Assembly (NCBI GenBank): GCA_002483445.1
Contig: DLHY01000148.1
Location: 3,252 to 67,251 of the forward strand
Direction: 5' to 3'
From: Blastocatellia bacterium UBA7656
GTDB taxonomy: Bacteria; Acidobacteriota; Blastocatellia; UBA7656
DNA: 64,000 nt
The notes under the pieces are model-generated. The model did not search any database. It was not told where the DNA came from and was given only the letters and a program-made list of their open reading frames with translations. Made by a program: the position numbers and the translations under genes. This document shows, one piece after another, positions 9,337 to 17,963 of the stretch. Position 1 is the first letter of the stretch; each line of letters opens with the position of its first letter.

Positions 9337-10271
9337 AGCCCCTCTTGTATCCCGACTCCCGGTTCGGAATCGGGCAATGACTTTTCGCCCTTCTTCAGCC
9401 GCACGGGCTGCTGGTCTCCTTCGTAACGAAAACCGCTCAGGACTCCAAGCCCGCGAAGTTTGTCTTCGATCATGGAGAAATTGACGCAGCAGGATGCTTC
9501 GATAATCTCCGACTGGGATCGGATCGTGCCGTCGAGTTGCAATCGAAACTCGATGATGCCATAGGCGAAAGTGTTCACTTCAACAACGAGGTCTTCGAGC
9601 GGCCCATTTTGCGGCAGCAGTTTCGTATCGAAAGCCATTTCACGGCAGACAGTTTTCAGCGCGTCGGCGACATACCGGCGCTCGCGGTCGAGGACTCGCC
9701 GCTCGGCCCATCTCTCCATCATCGCCTCATAGTGAGCGATCTGCTGATGGATTTGATCTGCCAGGGCGTTGATGCTGCCGGTCGCGCGAATCTGCCGGTC
9801 TGATTGCTCAAGCAGGCGGCCTGTCTCCTGGGTAAATGGATCATAAACGTCGCGCAACCACGGTTCGATCTCATCTCGGTCTTTTTGCAGGCGGTCGATG
9901 ACAGCAACGAGTTCGGCCCTCAGCATAGCCGCCTCGTTTCCCGCGCGGCAACGGGTGGCGATCCGATCCAGGTTTGATTTCAACCGCTCCACTCTCTGAC
10001 GTTCCTGCCGCGCGTCGGCCAGCGTGAGTCGCATCATCTGTGATTCATCAAAAGTTTCCGCCAGAATGTCGAGTTGACTTTTTATCTCGACGAGCGCGTC
10101 ACGGGCAGATGAAGCGGCATCTCGAAGCGAAGGGGTCGAGCGGGCCGCTTCAACGAGCGCAACAACGAGGCTTTCGGCGCGGGCGCAGGCTTCCTCAGCC
10201 GCCAGCCGACAACGGATAGCTTCTCTCACATTGTTTGCAAGTTCCACCAGAGAGTATTTTCGTCCGCTCAT
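9333..10271 (-). CDS. Coiled-coil protein with possible DUF2997-like tail
   Basis: A 312-residue protein, mostly charged helix from about residue 5 to 210 (long coiled coils), then a small alpha/beta tail. The tail has the pattern I-F-L--DG-I followed by E-SC and a helix with IE--L--LG, which resembles the small DUF2997 family; this match is tentative. The ATG at 10271 follows a strong GGGAGGGAG ribosome site. The longer frame from 10325 is translation of a dispersed repeat. The coupling to a radical SAM gene by ATGA overlap suggests the two proteins work together. Confidence 0.65.
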   Translation of the reverse strand: MSGRKYSLVELANNVREAIRCRLAAEEACARAESLVVALVEAARSTPSLRDAASSARDALVEIKSQLDILAETFDESQMMRLTLADARQERQRVERLKSNLDRIATRCRAGNEAAMLRAELVAVIDRLQKDRDEIEPWLRDVYDPFTQETGRLLEQSDRQIRATGSINALADQIHQQIAHYEAMMERWAERRVLDRERRYVADALKTVCREMAFDTKLLPQNGPLEDLVVEVNTFAYGIIEFRLQLDGTIRSQSEIIEASCCVNFSMIEDKLRGLGVLSGFRYEGDQQPVRLKKGEKSLPDSEPGVGIQEGL

Positions 10272-10284
10272 AACAACTCCCTCC

Positions 10285-10380
10285 CGGAAAAAGTACAGCA
10301 GGCTGCCAGCCTGCGGGTTCCCCAATTTTTATACTTTCAGGGCGTCGTCTCTGACGACATCAACGACTCCTCAGTTAAAG
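10285..10380. repeat. Dispersed palindromic repeat, copy B
   Basis: The core 10298-10314 is a perfect 17-nt palindrome (8-nt arms, one central base). It is followed by GGGTTCCCC, AATTTTTATACTTTC and a different short inverted stem (GTCGTCTCTGACGAC), ending in CGACTCCTC like copy C. It sits between two genes of the GTPase cluster, immediately upstream of the start at 10271, and it misleads start prediction there. Confidence 0.8.
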
Positions 10381-12228
10381 TTACCACCATTTTCGCCCGA
10401 TTGATTTCAGGATGTCGTCGGCCATCTCGTCGAGTGAATTGTTATCGCGCAACTTCTCCCTGAAATACCTGGCGAGGTCCGAAGCGTCGCCATCGTTTTT
10501 TATCGTGTCAATGAGGTCGCGTCTGCGCACAGCCGACGAGCCGAATCTCGCGGCGATGGTCCGCAGTATGTCTTTTTGCCTGGAGAAACCGGATGTGCGC
10601 AGCTTGCCGATGAGGAAAGAGAAATAATCGTCGCTGTAATCGCGGTGATAGAGGCAATCGCCAATCCGGTCTCCCTTGAGGAAGTCCGCGCCCCCTTTCC
10701 AGGCTGCTTCGAGAAGGGCGTCGTACTGACGCCTTTCGATCCGATACGCGCTCATTCGGAAGCTCCCCTCTCCTTTTCTGGAGACCCATGCGGCGAGGTC
10801 CAGGGTCGCTCGCGCGAAGGAATCCGCGCCGAGCGCGTCCCGTTCGCTGTCAAGCCATCGAGCCGGTTCAATCCAGTTTCGGTCGTCGCCGCGAATCATC
10901 CCGATCACCTGACGCGCTACGGAGTCGTGAAGTTGATTATGATAAAAAGGTTTGCCCGTCAGCTTTCGAGCCAGTTTCTGCTGATCTGACAGTTCGAGCT
11001 TACTTGCCGCAATCGTATAAAAGCGGACCAGATCGGGCGATGACAAAGAGCCGATCAGCGCAACCTCAGCCTGACCGGAAGCCGCGTGTCTGGCCAGATC
11101 AGTAAGCGGCGAATCTGCAAAGTCCGGCTGATTGAGTTGCGGAGCCGCCTTCAACAGAGGGATGAGACGCGCGTCAGGCCCGTCTTCGCTTTCCCATATC
11201 GTTTGAGTCATATCCTTATACGCCAGCGGCGCTCCCGCGCTCCTGTAAGCGATGATCCGGTCAGCATCCTTCAATATAAGGCCGAAGATGCCCGGAATTT
11301 GCAGGCTCTCAACCAAATCGCGAAAGACCTTGCCGAGCGAAAGCAGGCGGGGGAGCAAAGCTTCGGCGTCACTTAATCTCGCGGGCGCGTGGCGCATTAT
11401 GTTCGCGAATTCCAAAAATATCGGAGCCTCATCAGAATGATTGAGCCATAGCAAAGTCAGGGGAACGGGCTTAGTGCGAGGAGATGGGGCTTCACCTGCG
11501 CCGGGTTCGAATATTGTGTAGTTGTAAGCTTCGACCGGTATGTGCTTTCTGTCAGGCACGAAGATGAGCCTGAAGCTCCAGGCGAATTCGGACGCATCAA
11601 CGAAGAGGGTCGAAAAACTCAGACGCGAAGCTTCCTGCCGCGGCAACAGGCCGAACAATTCTTCAAGTATGGCCCAGGTGTCATCTCGTGGATCACTATC
11701 GGAAGCGACGACCAGAGGAATAGTCTGCTCGGATTTGTTCAAACACATATCGACAAGCTCAAGCGCGAGGGGTCGGAATTTTCCATCCTGCGGCTCCATG
11801 TCTGCGGGCTGGAATTCGCGCGCATCCAGCGAACGGTTCGGAGGGAGCTTGCTCTCGCTGTCGAAAAACTTGATTTCACTGTCAGAGAATGCCAGCCACC
11901 TGAGAAATGAGGCGGGCGAAAAGGAACTGATTATGAACTCGTTTTCCTCGCAGACGAAGTGATGCGCGAACGAGCCTATAGCGCCTGTTCGATCTCGCGC
12001 CAGACGACTGCGCCCGAATGCGAGAAATCCTTTTGCGGGGCGATAGAAGCTGTATCGGACTTCGTCGCCCTGCCCGCCGCGCATATTGAAAAATGAGAAC
12101 CGGTTCAGTTTCTCTATCATTTCATGGTGGTCAGCAATCTCATCGCTGAGGGCGGCCAGTTGGTAGCCCGGCGAAGTGCCCTTATACCCCTTCATCACTC
12201 GGCCATAGACGTGTTGATAGAATCGCAT
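10381..12228 (-). CDS. GAP1-like GTPase-associated protein
   Basis: A 615-residue protein. Its N-terminus matches what I know of the GTPase-associated protein 1 (GAP1) N-domain: a YG-V--GY---PGYQ opening, a helix, then an arginine-rich strand followed by RDRTGAIGSFAHHFV, the counterpart of the D--GR-GN-FAH motif. The middle and C-terminal parts are helical with no catalytic motif that I can name. GAP1 proteins occur next to a TRAFAC-type GTPase in predicted conflict systems of multicellular bacteria, and here the upstream gene is such a GTPase (24 bp apart). The family call is from memory of the motif, not from a search. Confidence 0.65.
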   Translation of the reverse strand: MRFYQHVYGRVMKGYKGTSPGYQLAALSDEIADHHEMIEKLNRFSFFNMRGGQGDEVRYSFYRPAKGFLAFGRSRLARDRTGAIGSFAHHFVCEENEFIISSFSPASFLRWLAFSDSEIKFFDSESKLPPNRSLDAREFQPADMEPQDGKFRPLALELVDMCLNKSEQTIPLVVASDSDPRDDTWAILEELFGLLPRQEASRLSFSTLFVDASEFAWSFRLIFVPDRKHIPVEAYNYTIFEPGAGEAPSPRTKPVPLTLLWLNHSDEAPIFLEFANIMRHAPARLSDAEALLPRLLSLGKVFRDLVESLQIPGIFGLILKDADRIIAYRSAGAPLAYKDMTQTIWESEDGPDARLIPLLKAAPQLNQPDFADSPLTDLARHAASGQAEVALIGSLSSPDLVRFYTIAASKLELSDQQKLARKLTGKPFYHNQLHDSVARQVIGMIRGDDRNWIEPARWLDSERDALGADSFARATLDLAAWVSRKGEGSFRMSAYRIERRQYDALLEAAWKGGADFLKGDRIGDCLYHRDYSDDYFSFLIGKLRTSGFSRQKDILRTIAARFGSSAVRRRDLIDTIKNDGDASDLARYFREKLRDNNSLDEMADDILKSIGRKWW

Positions 12229-12252
12229 AGATAACTCTCGACCTGGGGTTGC

Positions 12253-14367
12253 TTAAAAATCGATGACCCCGTTTTCCCACAGCAGCCAGAGCAGCGGATC
12301 AGCCACACGCACCGGCTGCGGCTCGAAGGGCAGACAGGCTTCCACGCCTGGTTTCTTTCCTTCTTTAATGGGCTGGAATCCGCAGGCAGAGAATCCGCAG
12401 TAGCGGACAGAGGCGAACCGTTCGGCGACCGTGACCAGGTTGGGGACTTTGGATTTGAGCCACGATTGCAGACCGAAATGCACCTGCCTCATCGCGAAGC
12501 AGTATTCTTCCAGACTGCTCCCTGCGTGCTGATTATCCGGCAATGTGTAAGGAGGCTTCATCAGTATTTTCAGCAGGCTTTCCGCATCAGCCTCAGGGCT
12601 GTGACGAAGTCGGTCGATCTGGCTGATGGCAAGGATCAAATTGATTTGCCCGATGTCAAGCGCCTTGCCTTTGAATGCCACCACGCCCAACCCTTTGACA
12701 AATTCTTGCAGATATTGGTTGGCGTTACGGATCTGGTGGGCCGGGGCAAGAAAAATGACGTCGGTCGTGGTGCTGATATTGGGGTAGTCCTTATGGTCTG
12801 GCAATGCCTGGGGCCTGGTCATCAACTCTCCCGCAATGTCGTTGAAGTTCAGGATGATCTGGCGGTTGAATGTCCACAGCGGATTGGTTTTTCGAGAGAC
12901 TTTGAAAAGCACCGGGCAGCGCAAAGCGCGCTGGAGCGCAGTATTTCTTATGGGCAGATCCCCATCGATCCACATCTGCTCTGTTTGTTTCGAGATATTT
13001 ATTAGCTGTTTGCCGTGTATGAAATCCAACAGAGAGCATTTGATCTGGTCGAATCCCCAATGAGAAGGGAATGCTCTGGGCAATCTGGAATCGCCCGGAG
13101 GGAAAGTCATAAGCCCCCAGAGACTCAACAGCCCGGTCGTCTTGCCTGACTCTGAAAAGCCGCTCAGGCACACGGAGCGAATCTTTGACGGGTCGCGTCT
13201 TGCAATAGAGAGGTACTCGAGTTGCACAGCTTCCACTTCATCGATGCCCGTGCGTTCCGGAGGTTTGCTATTGCTGTGCGCTCGGACTCCCTGATCGTTT
13301 TTTTTCACTTCCACATCATCCTCATCGCTCTTAGGCTGCCTCGATTCGCGATAACACCACAGACCCGCATCGTTTTGAAAAACTTCAGCCGGGACCGTCT
13401 GGTAACAAACCGGGCAGCGGTTCCCCATCGTTACCCTTGACGAGCTATAGCTGTTGAGCGCGCTTCTCGATTTGCCCCGTCCGGTTTCGGCAGGCGAGTC
13501 TTCTTCGAAGGGAAGATGGAGCGGATTTGCCGCAAGCTGAAAGTGATTAAACCCGCCCTCCGGCTGGCTGTCTGAAACCTGCGACTCTTCGTGCCACAGT
13601 CGCGCTGTCACTATGGGGAGGTGTTGCTGGAAGACGGGTCGCCATCTGACCTCGCGGCCTTCCACTGTTGGCCATAGCGCGCTCTCACCGGCAACCTGTG
13701 GTCGCCGGAGCGTCACTGGGGGGTCTTCAGTTATTTTTTGAAACTCCTTAGGGTCGGAGATCAACTCGTAAAGCCCGAGATTGATGAACGGAAGTCCGGT
13801 TTCTTCCTCTGATATAAGCTCCTCGACTTTTTGCATAAGGTGCTGGATGGCCGGAGACAACGGAAACCCCAGTCGCAACACCCCGTTGATGAGGTCTTTC
13901 GTCTTGAATCGATTGAATCGCTCCTGCGCTTTCGTCCATTCCACGAAAGACGGCACGCTCCCGCCTATCCATTTTATGAGACGCCCCCACTCGCTGGCAG
14001 GGGTGGGAAATCGGACGCCGGGCCGGATGATCTCTTCATCCGAAGCCCACAGAGTCAGGTTCGTAGCCATAAGGCCGGGCAGGTTCTCCACCCTGCATTG
14101 TGAGATCGGCACCCGCAGGAGTTTTCGGACGCTCTCAGGATATTTCCGTGGAGTCTGGCTCTGCTCTATGCGCTCCATCCGCTCGATCAAAAGAGTCGTC
14201 AGATAAGGGTCTTCCTGATGGCGTAATCCCCCTTCCCATATCCATTGTTCGGCCTGAAGCTTCGTGACCGGAAAGAGCGACACGAAGGGATCGTCATTGC
14301 TCAACCGCAAAACGGGAAAACCCGTCCTGCGATCCCTGGCAGCCTGAATCTTAACCGTTCCGTTCAT
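12253..14367 (-). CDS. GTPase with FGE/C-lectin-like N-terminus and zinc knuckle
   Basis: A 704-residue protein. The C-terminal half is a P-loop GTPase: Walker A GFSESGKT at 403-410, a DIAGE Walker B/switch II motif at 510-514, and SQID at 582-585 in the position of NKxD. A CPVC pair at 318-321 plus Cys338 suggests a zinc knuckle before it. Residues about 30-215 have the layout of formylglycine-generating-enzyme (C-lectin) domains: PVT at 33-35, a RFPTPASEWGRL stretch near 119, and NLGLYELI near 196, but with no catalytic cysteines, so a binding role is likely. This resembles the GTPases paired with GAP1 proteins. It follows the Lon-like gene by 6 bp. Confidence 0.7.
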   Translation of the reverse strand: MNGTVKIQAARDRRTGFPVLRLSNDDPFVSLFPVTKLQAEQWIWEGGLRHQEDPYLTTLLIERMERIEQSQTPRKYPESVRKLLRVPISQCRVENLPGLMATNLTLWASDEEIIRPGVRFPTPASEWGRLIKWIGGSVPSFVEWTKAQERFNRFKTKDLINGVLRLGFPLSPAIQHLMQKVEELISEEETGLPFINLGLYELISDPKEFQKITEDPPVTLRRPQVAGESALWPTVEGREVRWRPVFQQHLPIVTARLWHEESQVSDSQPEGGFNHFQLAANPLHLPFEEDSPAETGRGKSRSALNSYSSSRVTMGNRCPVCYQTVPAEVFQNDAGLWCYRESRQPKSDEDDVEVKKNDQGVRAHSNSKPPERTGIDEVEAVQLEYLSIARRDPSKIRSVCLSGFSESGKTTGLLSLWGLMTFPPGDSRLPRAFPSHWGFDQIKCSLLDFIHGKQLINISKQTEQMWIDGDLPIRNTALQRALRCPVLFKVSRKTNPLWTFNRQIILNFNDIAGELMTRPQALPDHKDYPNISTTTDVIFLAPAHQIRNANQYLQEFVKGLGVVAFKGKALDIGQINLILAISQIDRLRHSPEADAESLLKILMKPPYTLPDNQHAGSSLEEYCFAMRQVHFGLQSWLKSKVPNLVTVAERFASVRYCGFSACGFQPIKEGKKPGVEACLPFEPQPVRVADPLLWLLWENGVIDF

Positions 14368-14373
14368 CTTTTT

Positions 14374-16695
14374 TCACACGCGGCGTAAATAAAACGCCTC
14401 CGGGCCGGCTCGGAGGCAATAGACTCCGCTTTCATAAGGGACTTCATACACTCGCCCTCTGGTTTGCGACCAGTAGAGGCGGTCGGCGATGACGACAAAG
14501 GAAAAGCCGGAAACCTGGCATCCTGTGCGGAAGAAGATGCACTCAGGCCGGCCTTTGCGCATCAGCAGGTATCCTCCGGATAGATGGCCCAGGCTCTCGA
14601 AGACGATCCTTTCGCGGAACCTCCCTTCGGGAGTGTCCAGCAAATGCGATTCCGAAGAGCCGCAGGAAGGGCATCGCCAATCTGAAGTCTCGAACTTGCG
14701 CCACATTTCGAATTCTTCGGCCGTCAATCTGATAGTCTCAGGTGGATTGAAGGAAGGCAGCGCGCTTAGGGTGGGATGCTCGACGAAAGAGAAGCTCCCA
14801 GGGCCATTGTCGTGCCTGACTTGCCCGCTGATCCTGACCCAATGAGGGTGCTGGTTGGCCAGACGAATCCTCGCTTCGCTCCTGAGATCATCGACCTTGA
14901 ATCGAAGAACGAAGCTTTCCCCGTCCATATTCAACGCTCCCTGTGCAGGCTCCCACTCTACCGGCAACTCATCTCCAAGATCGATCTGAATCTCGCTGAT
15001 CGTTCCCCTTTCCCTCTGAAAGTAGCGGTCGAGCGCGGTCTGACTGAGGCTCCCGTTCTGATCGAAGAGCGCGACTTCCTGATCCTCGTCTTCAGACTCG
15101 GCAGCCATAAACAGTCGAAGATGTTTCAACGAGGAAAGATTCGGCTCCTTCAAATCATCCAGGTCTGGCGCGTCAAGGTCGGAGAGGATGTAAACGCGTT
15201 TCAAGCGGTCGTGAAACTCTCTGAGGGAAGATTCATACACGGGGCGAAAAAACGGGCCGCGATGTTCGAGCCTGTGCTGGTGTCTGATTTGCTGGATGAA
15301 CGCTTCAATCTCCGAAGCCAGCTTTCCGTGCTGGACAGGGTAGAATTTCTGATGGCTGAGGAACCCGCACACGAGGTCTTGCGTTTTCGGATCGATGCGC
15401 CGATCAATTTCAAACAGCGCGGAGGTCATCCGGCAAACCCCTGTCGAGGGGGCGACGATCCAATGCTCGCTCATCTGCTCGCTGCCGTCGAGTATGACCT
15501 CGACCAGTTCGTGTCCGCCGTTTGATTCGTTTGCATCCTGCAATCCTGACAACTCAAGACTCAGCCTTATATCGAGACGGTCGCGCCAGGCCGTGGAGAG
15601 AGCATAGACGCCGCCTTCCTGCCGTCTGGGGGTCGCCCAGGCTCCGCGCCTCTCGGCCATTTTCTCGTAAACATAAGGATCGATGCCGGGGATGATGAGC
15701 TTTCTCAGGGTGCTTCTCTGGACAGGAGAGAGCAATCTGAACAAAGCCGCCCGCGCCTGATCCAGACCCCGGAAGTCATCCGATGAGAAGACGGCGGCAA
15801 GGAGTTCTTCAGCGGTGTTGACGTAATGGAGGTTTCCTGAAGCGATGCGCTGTTCCAGATGGCGCGGCAAACGGTTCTCGTTCGGCAGGACGAACCTTAG
15901 ATCGGGACCGAACTCTTCGAGAGCGCAGGCGACCTTCTCCGGCGCGTCGTCAACCTGATGCACGAACCCATCGACATCGACTTCGCCTGTGAGGAATGTC
16001 CCGCATCGAGGCGCGACTACGTTGTGGAACTGCTCGCCAAGCAGAGTCTGAAAGTGAACAAGGGCGAAGGTTGCCAGCGCGGCGGCCCCGATGGATTTGC
16101 CCTCGGTAATCTGGCAACCAAACTGCAACCGATAGGTATAATGAGTCAGAGTGTCATACAACTCGAAAGGGGAGATCTGAACATAATAAATAGTCTTCAT
16201 CAGAGCGGAAATGATCTTGCCGAAATAATCCTTCGTGGCGAACAACAGATTGCGGTCGCGGGTCAGGTCTTCGATGTGGAGCTTTTCGGTGACGAGCATC
16301 CGCGGCACTGCCTGAAGATAGACCATACCAGCGATGCGTGATTGACTGCTTTGAGCCATCACCGGGGCTATGAAATAGCCGTGTTCCGTCCACGCCGAGT
16401 CGTGGCTTTCAACAAAGCGATAGACCGCGTCGAGGAACGTTTTGAGGCTGTCGCGACGCGCGCCTGCTTTCTCGCTTATTGACGCGATGCGCTGACGCAG
16501 CTTCTCGGATGAAGGACACGCCGGGACAGGCATCGGAAATCCGCCCGCGATCGAACGGTAAACAGGGTCTTCACGGATACTCTTCAACGCCTTTCCCAAC
16601 TCGCGCTCGCTTCCCTTGAGCGCGGACTCAAGATCGGCGAAGAGCAGGTCAAGGTGAGTGTTGACCTTTCCGAAACTGACTGTATCAATCGCCAT
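14374..16695 (-). CDS. Lon-like protease with vWA-like domain and zinc ribbon
   Basis: A 773-residue protein. Residues about 185-305 align by eye with the Lon (S16) proteolytic domain: a strand leading into GKSIGAA with Ser201 at the nucleophile position, then TGEVDVDG, then PEK with Lys254 at the catalytic lysine position, then LRFVLPNEN and a final TAEELLAAVF helix. The Ser-Lys distance is 53 residues against 43 in E. coli Lon, because of a longer loop. Residues about 395-540 look like a vWA fold, but the metal motif is D403-G-S-E-Q, so metal binding may be lost. A CPSC zinc ribbon begins at 674. There is no ATPase domain; the AAA+ protein of the operon could supply unfolding. Confidence 0.65.
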   Translation of the reverse strand: MAIDTVSFGKVNTHLDLLFADLESALKGSERELGKALKSIREDPVYRSIAGGFPMPVPACPSSEKLRQRIASISEKAGARRDSLKTFLDAVYRFVESHDSAWTEHGYFIAPVMAQSSQSRIAGMVYLQAVPRMLVTEKLHIEDLTRDRNLLFATKDYFGKIISALMKTIYYVQISPFELYDTLTHYTYRLQFGCQITEGKSIGAAALATFALVHFQTLLGEQFHNVVAPRCGTFLTGEVDVDGFVHQVDDAPEKVACALEEFGPDLRFVLPNENRLPRHLEQRIASGNLHYVNTAEELLAAVFSSDDFRGLDQARAALFRLLSPVQRSTLRKLIIPGIDPYVYEKMAERRGAWATPRRQEGGVYALSTAWRDRLDIRLSLELSGLQDANESNGGHELVEVILDGSEQMSEHWIVAPSTGVCRMTSALFEIDRRIDPKTQDLVCGFLSHQKFYPVQHGKLASEIEAFIQQIRHQHRLEHRGPFFRPVYESSLREFHDRLKRVYILSDLDAPDLDDLKEPNLSSLKHLRLFMAAESEDEDQEVALFDQNGSLSQTALDRYFQRERGTISEIQIDLGDELPVEWEPAQGALNMDGESFVLRFKVDDLRSEARIRLANQHPHWVRISGQVRHDNGPGSFSFVEHPTLSALPSFNPPETIRLTAEEFEMWRKFETSDWRCPSCGSSESHLLDTPEGRFRERIVFESLGHLSGGYLLMRKGRPECIFFRTGCQVSGFSFVVIADRLYWSQTRGRVYEVPYESGVYCLRAGPEAFYLRRV

Positions 16696-16709
16696 GGCAA
16701 CCCCCGCCG

Positions 16710-17216
16710 CTATTTTTCGTGAAGACGAATCGTTTTTGAGTCCGGGTCGAATGTCATCTCCATTTTTTTCAGATCATCGATGGAGATGAAAATGCCTCCG
16801 TACCTGCCCAGTAGCTGGCCTTCGAAGCCTGCTCGCTCGATGACGAAAGTGAAGCCTTCATGGAAGATGGGTTCAACCAGGTTTTCCTGGGCGTGAATCT
16901 GAATAATGCTGAGAGTATCGGTCTCCGTCTCAAGCATCACTTCTGTTTTCCCTTCCCCGATGGCCTTTTGAACCTCGCGATAAATCGAACTCTCTGCTGT
17001 TGAGGCGGCTATGCAATAAGCGGATTCGGATCGAGCATCCTCAAGACCGTATTTGATAATCTCGCTTTCAAGCGCGTCGCCGAGCATACGCCCAGCCATC
17101 TCCATACAGGCCAGAAAAGCGCGTTCCTGATCGGTCAAAGGCTCGCCGCGAAGGTCTCTGATCTGAAGCTCGACAAAACGATCAACCCATTCTTTTTGAA
17201 ATTGCTTGTTTTCCAT
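16710..17216 (-). CDS. Small conserved-looking protein, unknown
   Basis: A 168-residue acidic protein with no motif I recognise. The first 80 residues are helical; the remainder has short strands and ends in a DLKKMEMTFDPDSKTIRL hairpin-like segment. It has no transmembrane segment, signal peptide or cysteine pair. It sits 14 bp upstream of the Lon-like gene and 63 bp after the sigma-like gene, in the same orientation and surely the same operon. Confidence 0.6.
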   Translation of the reverse strand: MENKQFQKEWVDRFVELQIRDLRGEPLTDQERAFLACMEMAGRMLGDALESEIIKYGLEDARSESAYCIAASTAESSIYREVQKAIGEGKTEVMLETETDTLSIIQIHAQENLVEPIFHEGFTFVIERAGFEGQLLGRYGGIFISIDDLKKMEMTFDPDSKTIRLHEK

Positions 17217-17279
17217 AACGGTCTCCTGCCGAACACAAGAACTTTTTGCGCCTGATCTCCTGCCTGATCATGTTCCCAA

Positions 17280-17963
17280 TCATGTTTTGAGGAATCCTCC
17301 AATCTTCTTAAGCGCCGATTGTTTTATTCGAGTGATTTGGTAAGGCTTAAGGCTGGGATCGAAACCCTGATCGCGGGCCTTCGGGTTGCGAATGCGGAAG
17401 AGCACGAAAGCGCGCTCCTGTTCGTTGAGTCTGGCCCTGAAAGCCAGCAGGTCGAAGAACTTTTCAACCTCGAAAGGGTCTTCCTGCTCAAGCCGTTCGG
17501 CGTCGAGATGGTTGAGCAATCCGAGGTCGAGCAGAAATCGGCGCAGGTTCCTGTCCTCGAAGAAGGGCAGAAGCCTCCTTATAGCTTCGTCTTCCAAAGA
17601 GGTCTGACCCGCTACCCTGCTCCTCTGCCTGTGGTAGTTGCGGCATTTGAATTTGAGATAAGTGATAAATATGGCAAGAATCGCCGACCGGAGCTTCAAC
17701 ACGTTTTCGGGCGTGGGCTGCCAGTCGGTCAAAAGCGTCGCGACCTCGCCTTGAGGCGCGAGTTTATAGACATCCAGATACGCCTCATTGATTATGTCTT
17801 CAACGTCATCCTGCGCGACTCCGAGTCGGAAGGCGAGATTGCCGAGAAAAGTCGCTTCTTCTTTAAGGATGCTGCCGAGCAAGGGGCCGACTGTCGGGTG
17901 ATATCCTAGCCTCATAACGTCAGGCTCCGTTTCTTTTTCGTTTGACTGGTTAGCTGCGCACAT
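17280..17963 (-). CDS. Sigma-70-like (ECF-type) protein
   Basis: A 227-residue protein with the layout of an extracytoplasmic-function sigma factor: a region 2-like helix DDVEDIINEAYLDVYK followed by a helix and basic stretch (KCRNYHRQRSR), a long linker, and a region 4-like helix-turn-helix starting LNEQERAFVLFRI and ending YQITRIKQSALKKI. The linker of about 90 residues is long for a minimal ECF factor. I chose the ATG at 17963, which has GGGAGG upstream; this start lies inside the end of the AAA+ gene (14-bp overlap). It may direct transcription of the cluster or act as an adaptor. No anti-sigma gene is obvious. Confidence 0.65.
   Translation of the reverse strand: MCAANQSNEKETEPDVMRLGYHPTVGPLLGSILKEEATFLGNLAFRLGVAQDDVEDIINEAYLDVYKLAPQGEVATLLTDWQPTPENVLKLRSAILAIFITYLKFKCRNYHRQRSRVAGQTSLEDEAIRRLLPFFEDRNLRRFLLDLGLLNHLDAERLEQEDPFEVEKFFDLLAFRARLNEQERAFVLFRIRNPKARDQGFDPSLKPYQITRIKQSALKKIGGFLKT

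Noticed and set aside
10272..10325. Longer N-terminus for the coiled-coil protein
   Set aside because: It is translation of repeat copy B; GGGAGGGAG directly precedes the ATG at 10271.
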